DNA of 64,000 nucleotides from Diphasiastrum complanatum (taxonomy: Eukaryota > Streptophyta > Lycopodiopsida > Lycopodiales > Lycopodiaceae). Shown piece by piece: positions 45,701 through 55,091 of the stretch. The stretch is taken from positions 75,175,594 through 75,239,593 of the forward strand of contig CM055095.1 in NCBI GenBank assembly GCA_029204225.1, in the 5' to 3' direction. Under the pieces are notes generated by a model. That model was not told the origin of the DNA. It ran no database searches and was given only the letters and a program-made list of their open reading frames with translations. Position numbers and translations under genes: made by a program. Every line of letters begins with the position of its first letter. Position 1 is the stretch's first letter.

Positions 45701-48700
45701 CATCAGAAAATATTAACTATATCAGCCCTATTTCTGCTCAATATTGTGCACACTGTACAATTGGTAGTGAAATTGTTGGAAAGTTAGTGAAATTGCAGGA
45801 GTTCAGGAGAGCCAATTTGGGTATCAATAGAAAGGTTTAAGGTGCCAATATGGGTATCAATCATAGAATTAATGAACCGTTAACGGTTCAGTACGGTTCT
45901 GAGAACCGTACGGTTCTCATAACTTTTATGCAAGAACCGTGTGAACCGTGGAGGTAATTAGTTAATTAATTAATTTTTTTTTTCAGTACACAGGTCTGTG
46001 TGGATTAACAGGTCTGCGTGGATTATCAGGTCTGTGTGGATTAACAGGTCTGTGTGGATTATCAGGTCTGTGTGGATTAACAAGTCTGTGTGGATTATCA
46101 GGTCTGTGTAGATTAACAGGTCTATGTGGATCAGGTCCAAATCTGTGTCCAAATCAGGTCCAAATCTGTCTGTAATGATTTGGTGATTAAATAATTAATT
46201 AATCAATTAATAGATTAAATACTGGAACTGTACCACAGTTCAATGAACCCTGGTACGGTTCCTTCCACGGTTCCCAGGACCCACGATCTAGGAACCGTGT
46301 GTTCTATGGTATCAATAGAAAGGTTATTTCAAAAGCAGTTGATTTCTTGTTAGATCCACACTACATATCCATGGTGTTTCTACTCATTTCAATGATTTTT
46401 CTTCTAGAATATATTCTCGATGATATTTCCAAGGCCGAGTTTAAAAAACCCACTGCAATTCAAGCACAAGGATGGCCCATGGCATTGAAGGGAACCATTA
46501 AGGTTGTTTTTTTCTTGAACTTAAAAAATAGAAAAGTAAAAACGTTCCGGAGCTGACCCCCCGGAACGCGTTCCAGATGCATCTATGATATATTTTGTAT
46601 TATATAAACAAGACATAAATTAATTAATGCTATTTTTTGGCTATAAAAATGAAAAAAATCTAAGTTTTGAAAAAATTTCTAACTATTAAAAACAATCAGA
46701 ACAATGTTATCTAACAAAAATAGGCTCCTTGTAGTGTTTAAAAAAATTTCGAAACACTACCATCAGATCCCCCGTATATTTTTTTGCAAATTGAATACCA
46801 TATTGCAAAACAAAAAAAAGAGTTCCTGAAAGCAAATTCCCAAAACCCATTCCGAGAATGTGTAGTGCAACTCTGATATATAATTATATACACATACATA
46901 GTATATAGATTTGTACTTTCTTTTTTCTCCTGCAAATTAGTGTTAGTACAAATCACATGACAAATTGGCCTAGTTTTTCATGCATTACTGAATATCATTC
47001 CTAGCACTAATTTTTAAGTTTATTTTGTTGCACTAAAAGAGATTTATTTTGAAACAAGGTGATCGATACATCACATTATGCAAGGCATTTACGTCGTTGA
47101 AAACAAAATAAAACAAAGATTGCATCATAGAAGAACTATAAATAATAATAACTTATATGCTCAAACTCACATAGAAGTGACACCTCAGCTTTTATCAAAT
47201 CATCACAATAGGTTAACACTACTGCGACAAAGCAAAAAATGCAGCATGTCCCCTTCTTTTGACACAATAAAAAATCAATGATAAAATTTTTCCCAAAAAT
47301 GCATACATGGGACAACACTCAATTACATGTTCTGTGCACTATGGAATACGATGAAGGGTAAAGTTAAGCTTACTTATGGTCAATTAATGATAAACATGCA
47401 TGAGACTTCTATATTTCAAAATTCCAATCAATGACGTTTTCTTTGTTATTCAGTTAACAGATTCAAAACTTCCCCAAAGCAGTTCTGCCAGGAAAGGGCC
47501 TTCAACCAAGGGCAGAAGGATCGCCCAAGGCCAAAGGCTGTTCCTATGGCGGAACGGCGGAGGAGGCGAACCTTCCCCGACATAAAAACAGTGGTTACTT
47601 TTTTTTACCTTTTGTTTTGTTGTAAATTTTTACTTACACGACCTTTCAGGCGGAAGGTGCACCAACAGAAAAGTTCAAAAATAAATTAATCAAATGCACC
47701 CACTCAAGTGCATGCTTTTTCTTCTTTAAAACAGTAAAGACCGATTCCACGTATTAGGTAATGGCCAATGGGAGGGACATTACCACAGATTATCCGGACC
47801 CTAGCAGCGAGTGGAGGCCACAAACTGGCCAGAACCAGATTATGTGGTAACGGCCCAACCAATTGACCAATACCACATTCTATTGTCATTCACATGGTTT
47901 TTATGTCATTTTTTGGTCTTCTAAGTTTTTGGTATTTCACTTTTTTCTTGTCAAAGTCTAACGTTTCCTTGGGGAGAGTCAGATCTGGAGGTTGGAGCAT
48001 TCTGGACAGCGCAGGTCTGTGTAGCAGGCAGTTTTCAAAAGTTGGGCAAAAGTTTGGGGCCCTCCCTATATTCTGCAAAGTAATATGGGACCCAAGAAGG
48101 CTTAAATATCATGGAATGACATATACGTATTCAATACAGCAGTTGAATAGGACCTGAATGGCAAACTTTTGTAGATTTTCTGCATCTCTTCTTGCCCTCT
48201 CCATTACGTTTTCCACATCCGCATAACACCGTAGCAGCCGGTCCTTCAACTCAGTGAGACTTTTATCTTTCTCTTCAAGTAATGTGCTGCACTCCTCCAC
48301 AGCATCCATCAGTTGCTCATTCTCTCTAACAAGGTGAGCATCACATTTGTCCAATTCTCCAACCCCCTTGTCTGCACTTGCTGCCTCCGTACCCGGCTCG
48401 ACATCGTCCCTGTCGGCAGCCGCCTTCTCTGCAGATATGATCCCTGCCTTCCCTTCTTCCTTGTTGCCTGCGTCTGGTGAAGCTCCAGAAGAGAAATAAC
48501 TCTCTTGCGATACGTGATCTTTCCAGTGAAGCTGGCTCAACACTTGCACACTGCCATACGCAATCCAAAGCTGTAGCAAAACAGCCAGCCACACATACAG
48601 CTGATCAGTCACAATTGGGGGCATTCACACCATATCAAAAGCTATATTTAACTGTTGTCAGTTACACTATACTCCATCATCTTTCCCTAGAGAAAAAAGA

Positions 48701-48930
48701 GATTTTGGTGTCTAATTCTTGATACTCCAACACTCACTGGACAAATAAAGACTTCCAAAGATAAGCATAGACACCTCAGAACGCTTGAGAATAGAAGATC
48801 TTCCTCGGCTACTCTTATTGTTGATGAAGATGTTAGAAAACAGTGTGTTGTTGAGAGGGGGAGGAGTGGAAGCTGCCGAGGAAGCCCTTCGAAGCACCCG
48901 TTTAGCAATTGCTGACAACAAGTGCCTCAT
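33718..48930 (-). CDS. mitochondrial GrpE nucleotide-exchange factor (five exons)
   Basis: GrpE releases ADP from mitochondrial Hsp70, powering protein import and folding. Exons on the minus strand, all phase 0: 48930-48775, 48570-48154, 36457-36293, 34195-34067 and 33789-33718 (stop TAG). Junctions use GT-AG. They total 312 codons, near the family's usual length. Residues 1-50 are Arg/Ser/Ala-rich without acidic residues, a likely mitochondrial presequence (MRHLLSAIAKRVLRRASSAA). An acidic linker follows, then a coiled coil (about 135-184) with YADVENVMERARRDAEN. Next come DFAKSLLLVADDL, LLEGVKMTEKELLQV, KYGVVKFEPSGQSFNPNFH and the closing GYMLHDRVIRPAEVAVV of the beta domain. The exon 1 donor is the least certain; a GTGAGT at 48737 would break phase. 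Introns are 204, 11,696, 2,097 and 277 bp. Intron 2 is full of transposons, but every exon stays open, so the gene looks functional. Confidence 0.9.
35202..35395. mobile_element. degenerate MITE-like element in GrpE intron 3
   Basis: The right end, read inward on the minus strand, is CATAGTTGCCCATTTCCAG. The left end, AATAGAAACCTATTCCGG, matches it loosely. A GGAACGTATTCC-type inner palindrome (35346-35380) recalls the MITE ends at 36.6 and 46.6 kb. No clean target duplication was found. Confidence 0.4.
36599..37202. mobile_element. hAT-type MITE in GrpE intron 2 (604 bp)
   Basis: The terminal inverted repeats are CATAGATGCCAGTTCTG (left) and CATAGACACCCGTTCTG (right, read inward), 14 of 17 matching. 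Flanking 8-bp direct repeats are CTTCAGAT (36591-36598) and TTTCAGAT (37203-37210), one mismatch. Eight-base duplications are diagnostic of hAT transposition. Inner CGTTCCG/CGGAACG-like palindromes occur near both ends. It has no transposase and must be non-autonomous. Confidence 0.8.
37539..37709 (-). repeat. terminal direct repeat (3' LTR part) of intron-2 copia element
   Basis: Minus strand TGTTAGAAATAAATGACTATG starts here after an AAGGAGGG polypurine tract (37710-37718). It matches 42492-42677 for about 170 bp, with an 18-bp indel. The true LTR probably extends left to about 37.2 kb, but the other copy diverges beyond AGGGGCC. Confidence 0.75.
37747..41959 (-). pseudogene. Ty1/copia gag-pol in GrpE intron 2, inactivated
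   Basis: Gag starts at ATG 41959 (DGTNYSLWSYMMKNLL) and stays open to 40580. It includes a zinc knuckle CHYCKRYGHVIKDC and protease DSGATRHM. Then come broken frames: GAG-pre-integrase FWHARFGHLNF, integrase VHSDVCGP, PQQNGVAERKNRT with the catalytic Glu, RT ALYGLKQAPRMWY and LLYVDDIIITGS, and RNase H DSQSAIAIARNPVFHARTKHIE. The second integrase Asp (DxGGE) is lost to a short inverted duplication at 40113-40132, and several stops break pol. It is oriented like GrpE and therefore present in its primary transcript. Confidence 0.9.
42492..42677 (-). repeat. terminal direct repeat (5' LTR part) of intron-2 copia element
   Basis: This is the second copy of 37539-37709. It starts (minus) TGTTAGAAATAAATGAC at 42677 and cuts the Ty3 gag fragment to its right, which shows that the copia element inserted into that older element. 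No canonical primer site follows it. Confidence 0.75.
42690..43549 (-). pseudogene. Ty3/gypsy gag fragment
   Basis: The minus frame starts MTTPQGPDQPPERGF at 43549. Glutamate-rich gag N-terminus is followed, after frameshifts, by the retrotransposon gag core: FLPENELDRAWEAWE, SLIQYISQYREAISK, FVRGLKDEYKVEVQ and LEQALRYAQIYDD near 42700. Zinc knuckle and pol are missing because the copia element's LTR begins at 42677. Stops interrupt the middle. Confidence 0.8.
43550..44424 (-). other. Ty3 leader
   Basis: About 870 bp between primer site and gag start, with no coding sequence. Confidence 0.55.
44425..44437 (-). other. primer-binding site of the Ty3 element
   Basis: The minus strand reads TGGTATTAGAGCC, one base from the initiator-Met site, two bases inside the LTR's terminal CA (44439). 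Confidence 0.7.
44439..44832 (-). repeat. 5' LTR of the Ty3 element
   Basis: About 394 bp from TGTCACACTCCC (44832, minus) to ...CTATTACA (44439). It is GC-richer than its surroundings. It truncates the hAT fragment to its right, so it is younger than that fragment. Confidence 0.6.
45137..45319 (-). pseudogene. hAT transposase BED zinc-finger fragment
   Basis: Minus frame with RRWRCYHCGLEFTGS, then RVRAHLLRLAGHEY. This is the CxxC...HxxxxxH/C layout of the BED finger that opens plant hAT transposases. The rest of the transposase is not found; its continuation below 45137 is broken and is cut off by the Ty3 LTR at 44832. Confidence 0.7.
45590..45720 (+). repeat. inverted repeat, left arm
   Basis: CAATATGGTATT, GGGGGATCTGATGGTAGT and AAACACTACAA are shared with the complement of 46665-46815. 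The arms are interrupted by small indels. Confidence 0.7.
45862..46308. mobile_element. hAT-type MITE with internal minisatellite (447 bp)
   Basis: The ends are CATAGAA...TTCTATG, flanked by perfect 8-bp duplications GTATCAAT (45854-45861 and 46309-46316). Removing the element restores a clean tandem word GTATCAATAGAAAGGTT shared with 45822-45839. Clustered GAACCGT/ACGGTTC palindromes lie near both ends. It has no coding capacity. Confidence 0.85.
45991..46133 (+). repeat. 19-bp minisatellite inside the MITE
   Basis: About eight copies of CAGGTCTGTGTGGATTAA, alternating with ...GATTAT, give a 38-bp higher-order period. Confidence 0.9.
46408..46505 (+). pseudogene. DEAD-box RNA helicase exon fragment (Q motif)
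   Basis: The frame reads YILDDISKAEFKKPTAIQ and AQGWPMALKG, the Q-motif region of plant DDX5/RH20-type DEAD-box helicases (F..PT.IQ.QGWPMALKG). Directly upstream, TTTTTCTTCTAG at 46396-46407 is an excellent splice acceptor at the place an exon would begin. The fragment was therefore copied as genomic DNA with its intron edge, not from mRNA. Motif I (AxTGSGKT) and everything after it are missing. It lies antisense to GrpE inside intron 2. Confidence 0.8.
46540..46587. mobile_element. truncated MITE end
   Basis: Read inward from 46587 the minus strand gives CATAGATGCATCTGGAACG, followed by an inner CGTTCCGG palindrome, like the ends of the 36.6-kb MITE. No left partner was found. Confidence 0.4.
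46665..46815 (-). repeat. inverted repeat, right arm
   Basis: Partner of 45590-45720. The arms enclose about 0.95 kb holding the MITE and the helicase fragment. Confidence 0.7.
46816..47750. other. GrpE intron 2, nothing recognised
   Basis: AT-rich intronic sequence. A short GC-rich patch at 47490-47580 has no match that I can name. Confidence 0.35.
47751..47873. repeat. imperfect hairpin (MITE-like)
   Basis: The left arm GTATTAGGTAATGGCCAATG...TTACCACAGATTAT pairs with the right arm (read on the minus strand) GTATTGGTCAATTGG...TTACCACATAAT. Total span is about 123 bp, with a GC-rich centre. No target duplication is certain. Confidence 0.45.
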
Positions 48931-49095
48931 AATTCAATCCCACCCCAGAAACGCACAACCCTTCCGATCCACTCTCTCTGGCGAAGCCCATAAAACCCAA
49001 AAGAGAAGACAGTTGGAAATAACAAACGTTAGATGGGAAGGAAGGAAAGGAGAGTGTTCTAGAATTTACCGTGAAGGAAAGGGAAGAAGGCCCTT

Positions 49096-49275
49096 AGGTG
49101 TAGGGTAGAGCCCTACTTTAAGGTCTTTACCCTTTATGGCCACGTCCCCAGGACTTAGGTACAAGGTAAAGCCCTACTTTAAGGGCTTTATGCCCCTTCA
49201 GGCAACTGCCCAAGGGCATAGGATAAAGCCTTACTTTGAGGGCTTTACCCTCTTAAGGGCACTGGCCCAAGGCGT
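49096..49275 (-). repeat. 61-bp tandem repeat upstream of GrpE
   Basis: Three units start at about 49096, 49157 and 49220. Each has a TAAAGCCCTACTTTAAGGGC-like palindromic core, then a CCCAAGG-type end. It lies about 165-345 bp upstream of the GrpE ATG (minus strand), in the likely promoter. A (GT)n run follows at 49282-49298. Confidence 0.8.
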
Positions 49276-49539
49276 TGACGTTGTGTGTGTGTGTGTGTAT
49301 ATTGGTTTGGTTATTGTCTTGCAAGAGAAGCATCGCATTCTGTGCAATTTTGTGGATTTTGTGCACTTTGCAAATTTCACAATCTTGTTTTTGGAGCATT
49401 TACAAGTGTTTTGATGGACACTTTGATTGCTTGAAGTTTTTTGGCAATCTAAGCAATGGATCGCCATTTTGTCAATGGTCTAGATGCATCTAAAATTAGT
49501 CAATGAATTTACTTAATTTTGGACTAAGTAAATGAATGT

Positions 49540-49939
49540 TTTTGCTGGGCAAATTTCGCCCCACTACATATTGGAATTCATACATGAAAGGCCCTCAATT
49601 TTTCAAGTGGTGTGTCCCCAAGTTTACCCCCAAGTTTGGCCTCCATATTTGCCTCTCTAAACTATTATGTTGATCCAATGAAGAAGCACAACCAACATCC
49701 CTATAGGATAAAACACAAGTCATGAATGGATTTTGGCCCAACATCATGCCATGCTTCTACATGACTAACTTTTGTCTATTTTCACATAACTTTGAAAAAC
49801 AAGCTATTCTAAGGCATGAATTAGATAATGCAAATGGGCCTACTACTCACACGTGGGAACATGCTCCACACATGCGTGATTTACATTTGTACATCAAAAT
49901 GTAACATGATCAAACTAACTTTTGCGTAATTTTCACAAG
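49540..49939. repeat. relic LTR related to the E1 family
   Basis: It shares CACACGTGGGAACAT, CTCCACACATG and a TTTTCACA end with the E1 LTR but is otherwise diverged. The left edge is not defined. Confidence 0.45.
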
Positions 49940-51110
49940 AATACTATCAAGCCTATTGGTGTTTCCATCTCTGGGCAAAGCTACTTCTCGTTCTTTATGC
50001 GATATTAGTTCTTTAAAATGGATCTTACCTTTGACTAAGATTCTATCACATTAATGGTTGAATTCTCACAAGTTTTCATAGAATTGATATGAGACATCAA
50101 ATATAGTAATTTGATTATGGAACTATACTATGCAATAGGCTTATTGGGTAATCCCTAGAAAATCTAGGAATTATAATGTGAAGATTTATTTGGAATAGTT
50201 TCTAATGAATTAACAACCATGAATTGACTATAGATTATGAGAAAAAATGCAATTGCATGAGGTAGACTCATACAACCTACAACATTTTTTAAACTTGTTA
50301 CCCACTCTCAATTTATAGAGATGAAATTTACTAATCATTGGAGGTTAATAACATAATGTAAAAGCTTTGAATTTGGTTAACTCATTCATTTTGCTAGTTC
50401 AAGAATGCATTTTTTTATCTCCATAAATATTGCTATAAGATATCAACATGATTATTTTCTATAGCTGGATTTGGTTGTAATAGAAATGCCTATATGAGAT
50501 TTAGAAAAACTATTGAAATCATTCTAAATCTCTAGAGAATTTAAAGAAAGATGAAAATAATCTTTTTGGAGGAAGGGCTGGTGGTCTCAGACATCAATAA
50601 TTCCAAAGGGAATTTTTTGTGCGAGAATGATCTAAATGATGATGGTTAGATTTTACTCCTAAGGTAAATACAACAAATAAAAACCGTTGGTCACAAGTAT
50701 TTGTTTATTTTGTGAAATTATGATATATTGATTTGGATCCCAAATTGGTGTGTCATTATTTACAAGATCAGTCACCCTTCAAGCTAAATTTTACTTACTC
50801 AAACCATTGCTTCTTACAAATTTTTGGAATATGAGACATCGGACTGATTTCATATGATTCTTTCCAATGTGGAGTTATTTTCTTGGATGGGATTTTTGTC
50901 ACTCATATTAAAATATCTTATTATAAAAGACAAAGCCTTGATGTGGAACATTCCATTATTGACTTTTATGATTTTCAAATATTTTATGCAATATTGCTTT
51001 TAGACATCTTTGATACAAATTAAGTTAATTAAAGAGAAGGGGAGATAAGGTTGATTCTCTCAAAAAATCCATTTGTAACATAGGATTTTTGAAAGATCCA
51101 AGATATGTAC
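49940..51110. other. intergenic, nothing recognised
   Basis: AT-rich, with no transposon protein or gene seen. Confidence 0.3.
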
Positions 51111-51796
51111 TATAGAACACCTCAACAGACAAACCTCGATTCTACCAACAAAGTGCATAGTAGCATTGACAAAGGCTGACAAACGAACTTTTGAAACTCG
51201 AAAGATTCACGAACAATATCTTGTTCAAACTCAAAATTTTTGCGAACAATAAATTGTCGCAAAATATTTTGATTATTGTTCAAACTCGAAAACTGTCAAA
51301 TATCGCAAAACTATCGCAAATAATTTGCGAACAAAAACCATTCGAGTCTAGAAACAGAATGGTTTTTAGTCTGGAACAGAACATTTGTTGAATATCAACT
51401 GTCTTAACGGTTAGATTATTTGTTACAGAAGGAATAAGGCCAAAAAATCTATCTTGTAACAATATAAATACATGTGCACTACTCATTGTAAACACACAAC
51501 AGAACAACAAGGCAACAAGAGATGTATATTGAAGAATCAGAATCAAAATTATAAAAATTCGACTGATCAAAGTTTCTCAACAGATGATTTTATCAATTGT
51601 TTCTAATTGTCTAAAATTGTCTATCACACTCACGCAATATATCTCTTAAATCTGCATGCTTTATTCAATCAATGTAAAAACTGCTCTATTGGTACATAGA
51701 CCAAAATCAGACACGATTGAAGACACTGATATTAGTTTGATTTATTCAAACTTTTATTGTGTTCTTTGAAGGAAAATTCTTAGTAATTTTTCTACA
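51111..51796 (+). repeat. E3 5' LTR
   Basis: 686 bp, ending TTTTTCTACA. It is rich in TCGCGAAC/TTCGAAAG words. Confidence 0.9.
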
Positions 51797-51797
51797 G

Positions 51798-51810
51798 TGG
51801 TATCAGAGCA
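51798..51810 (+). other. E3 primer-binding site
   Basis: TGGTATCAGAGCA, the canonical initiator-Met tRNA match. Confidence 0.9.
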
Positions 51811-51879
51811 CATCCCTCTCAACATCCTTCACACATCCATCCTACAACCATATCTGGAGTTTATTCAGAAGATTAGAAA

Positions 51880-54490
51880 ATGTCTTCGATCAGCAATATT
51901 CAGTCCAAGATCAGTACGATCTTGGATACAAAAGATTCAAATTATTTGATCGGGAAGTTAAAAAGACTTCACTCATACTGAAGGACGAAGGTCTTTGGCA
52001 ATGAGTAGAACCAGTAGAAAAGAAGCCCATTCCTGACAAAGAAGTTCGAGAATGGAGTTTGAAAAATGACAAAGCTATAGCAATTATTGCGTCTTTAGTG
52101 AAGGACAACATAATACTAGATCTTTCATCAACTTCGAACGTGAAAGAATTATGGGAAAAATTGCAAACCAAGAATGAGACTCGATCATGTCCTTGGAAGA
52201 CCAATTAACTTACCTACAATGGGACGACAAAGACCTGACCACTTTCGTACAAAAGATAAAAGATCTGTTTATTTCTTTGCAGAATTCTGATATGGAAAAT
52301 GCGGAAGCTGCAAGGTGTATGATGGCTCATGCGAAAGCACTAAAACAATTGTGGGCGGAAGCAATGGCTACGTCGAATTATCTTCAGAATCGAATTCTGA
52401 AATCTCAAATATCGGATGAAACTCCTCACGAAATATGTTGGAAGTCAAAGCCAAATCTTGCTCATGTTCAAACATTTGGATGTGCAGTTTATATGCACAT
52501 ACAAGACAAATTGAGAAAAAAAACTCAATGAAAAGACAGAACAAGGTTTTCTGGTCGGATTCCAGTTACATTTGTCATATTATCGAGTCTACATACCCGA
52601 AACTGACAAAATAAAAGTTGTTCGAGATGTCAAATTTGATGAGTCAAAGTACATAGCAGATAGTGACTTAGTCGGCTATGAAATTCTCAAGACTTATTAT
52701 GAGTTACCAATGACAGAAGTAAAACAAGCAGATGATGAACGAGAATTATCGGATTCAGAAAGAGTTCAAAATCGAGTACCTGAAAGACTCGAATCACCAG
52801 TTTGAATTCAAGCAAACCAGGTCAAACCCGAAAATGCAGAATTAAATTCGAGACCTATACAACTTGTGAGAAGATCTGAAAGACAAAGAAAATTACCAGT
52901 AAGGTTTGGTCAGGATGTTTCAACAAATATAGCCATCGAATTTTGTGGCTTCATAGACGAACCTCAAACATTCGAGAAAGCCATTGATGGACAAAATAAA
53001 GATCATTGGATTCAAGCAATGGAGGACAAAATGTCATCCATGTATAAGAACAATGTATGGACACTTGCACCTATACCTGATGGAAGAAGACCAGTCAAAT
53101 GCAAGTGGATCTTCAAGATCAAAACAGGTCCTGATGGAGACAACATCAGATAAAAAACAAGGTTGGTTGCGAAAGGTTTTTCACTAAAATATGAGATCGA
53201 CTACACTGATACTTTTTTACCAGTAGTCAAACACACATTAATTCACTTGTTATTTGCTTATGTAGTGGCTTATGATCTCAAAATCCATATTGTGGATGAG
53301 AAAACTGCTTTCTTACATGCAGAATTAGAAGAAAATTTATTCATGGATCAAGCACTTGGTTTTATAAGCCAAGAATATCCAAAATTCGGATGTCACATGG
53401 ATAAAAACATCTATGGTCTGAAACAAGCAGCCAGACAATGGTATAGAAAGAAGATGAAGCACTACGTTTTTTAGGCTTCGAACTTTTATTTGTTGATTCG
53501 AATGTCTATATCAAACATGTCGAAGATGAAATTATCATTCGAGCTGTTTATGTTGACGACACTCTTATCTTCTCAAGAAAAGGTAAGTTAATTTCAGATG
53601 TCAAAAGAGACATTTTTGGAATATTTGAGATCACTGACCTAGGAGAAGCAAAAATCTATCTAGGCTTACAGATCGAAAGAGACTTTGAAGGTGGCAAATT
53701 GTATCTTCACCAACAAAAGTATACTCGAAAAATCATTGAAGACTTCAACATGCTCGAATGCAAAGGTGTGCATACTCCCATGATACTTGAAACAATACTA
53801 AGACAGATTGTCCGCAGACTCTCAAAGAAGAGAAACGAATGGCCAATACACCCTATCGAAGGCTGATTGGATCAGTGTTTTGTCTTGTAGACAACACCAA
53901 ACTTGATATAGCATTTGCAGTATATAGGCTAAGCCAATTTAATCAGAACACAGGATCGTTACATTGGAAGTTAGCAAAAAGAGTAGTACAGTATCTCCAA
54001 GAAACTAAAGACTATGGACTGTGTTATTCAAAGAAAGCTGGATTTCGGATCAAATCTTACAGTGATGCAAGCTGGGCATCCATGAAGAATGATAGCAAAA
54101 GTATTTCAAGAGGTTGTACTCTAGCATCTGGCATAACCATACTTTTTGGATAAGCAAGAAATAAACAGTAGTAGCTCAATCTTCGTGTGTGGCCGAATAT
54201 GTAACAGAAGCTAAGATGGAAACGAGCTGATATGGATCAAACAAATGTTGGAAGGATTTGATAAAACTATTTTTGAATCTTATGTCTTATTAATGGATAA
54301 CACTTCAGCAATCTATCTTACGAAAGATCATGTGTTTCATTCGAAAACGAAGCATATAGCTACCAAGTATCATGTTATTCGGGACTTAGTCGAAAAGAAG
54401 ATACTGAAGACAGTCTTCATACCTACAGAGGGAATGACAGCTGATATCTTTACAAAGCCACTCAGTAAAGCTTTGTTCGAGAAGCAATGA
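51880..54490 (+). pseudogene. E3 gag-pol remnant
   Basis: Broken gag frames (51880-52310) jump at about 52310 into the integrase region after the catalytic Glu (ALKQLWAEAMATSNYLQNR, FGCAVYMHI). RT follows: WIQAMEDKMSSMYKNNVWTL, LVAKGFSLKYEIDY, IYGLKQAARQWY and YVDDTLIF near 53550. RNase H follows with YSDASWA, DNTSAIYLTKD, SKTKHIATKYH and GMTADIFTKPL. At least five frame breaks are present. Gag to integrase was lost in one deletion, so the copy cannot move itself. Confidence 0.85.
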
Positions 54491-54532
54491 AGAAGATTGG
54501 GGTTAATCCAACTGCCCACTTTGAGAGGAAGC

Positions 54533-55086
54533 TGTAGAACACCTCAATAGACCAATCTCGGTTCTACCAACAAAGTGCACATTAGTATTGACAAAGGCTG
54601 ACAAATGAACTTGAAGCTCGAAAGATTCGCGAACAATATCTTGTTGAAGCTCGAAAGATTTGCGAACAATATCTTGTTGAAACTCAAAATATTCGTGAAC
54701 AATAAATTGTCGCGAAATATTTTGAATCTTATTTAAAATAAAAAACTATCAGAGATCGCAAAACTGTCACGAACAATTCGCGAACAAAAACCATTCGAGT
54801 CTGAAAACAGAACGTTTTTGGGTTTAAAAACAGAACGTTTGTTAAATATCAACCATCTTAACAGTTAGATCATTTGTTACAGAAGGAAGAAGGCCAAAAG
54901 ACCTATCCTATAACAATATAAATACATGTGTACTACTCGTTGTAAACACACAACAGAGCAACAAGACAACAAAGAGATGTATACTGAAGAATCAGAATCA
55001 GAATTATAAAAGACACTAATATTAGTTTGATTTATTCAAACTTTCATCATTTTCTTTGAAGGAGAATTCTTAGTATTTTTCTTACA
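54533..55086 (+). repeat. E3 3' LTR
   Basis: 554 bp, TGTAGAACACC...TTCTTACA. The size difference from the 5' LTR and the many substitutions make this insertion much older than E1. Confidence 0.9.
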
Positions 55087-55091
55087 TGTAC

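Larger units (their letters stand above)
51111..55086 (+). mobile_element. E3: internally deleted Ty1/copia element (3976 bp)
   Basis: The LTRs are 51111-51796 and 54533-55086. The right LTR lacks about 130 bp present in the left. Flanking 5-bp duplications TGTAC lie at 51106-51110 and 55087-55091. The first bases of the left LTR are TA instead of TG. A primer site is at 51798 and a GAGAGGAAGC polypurine tract at 54523-54532. The interior is only 2.7 kb, lacking zinc knuckle, protease and most of integrase. Confidence 0.9.

Noticed and set aside
45970-46152. Frame of repeated LIHTDL residues
   Set aside because: Translation of the 19-bp minisatellite within the MITE.
48341-48592. 83-codon minus frame overlapping GrpE exon 2
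   Set aside because: Shifted-frame shadow of exon 2; the GrpE frame carries the conserved coiled coil and correct intron phases.
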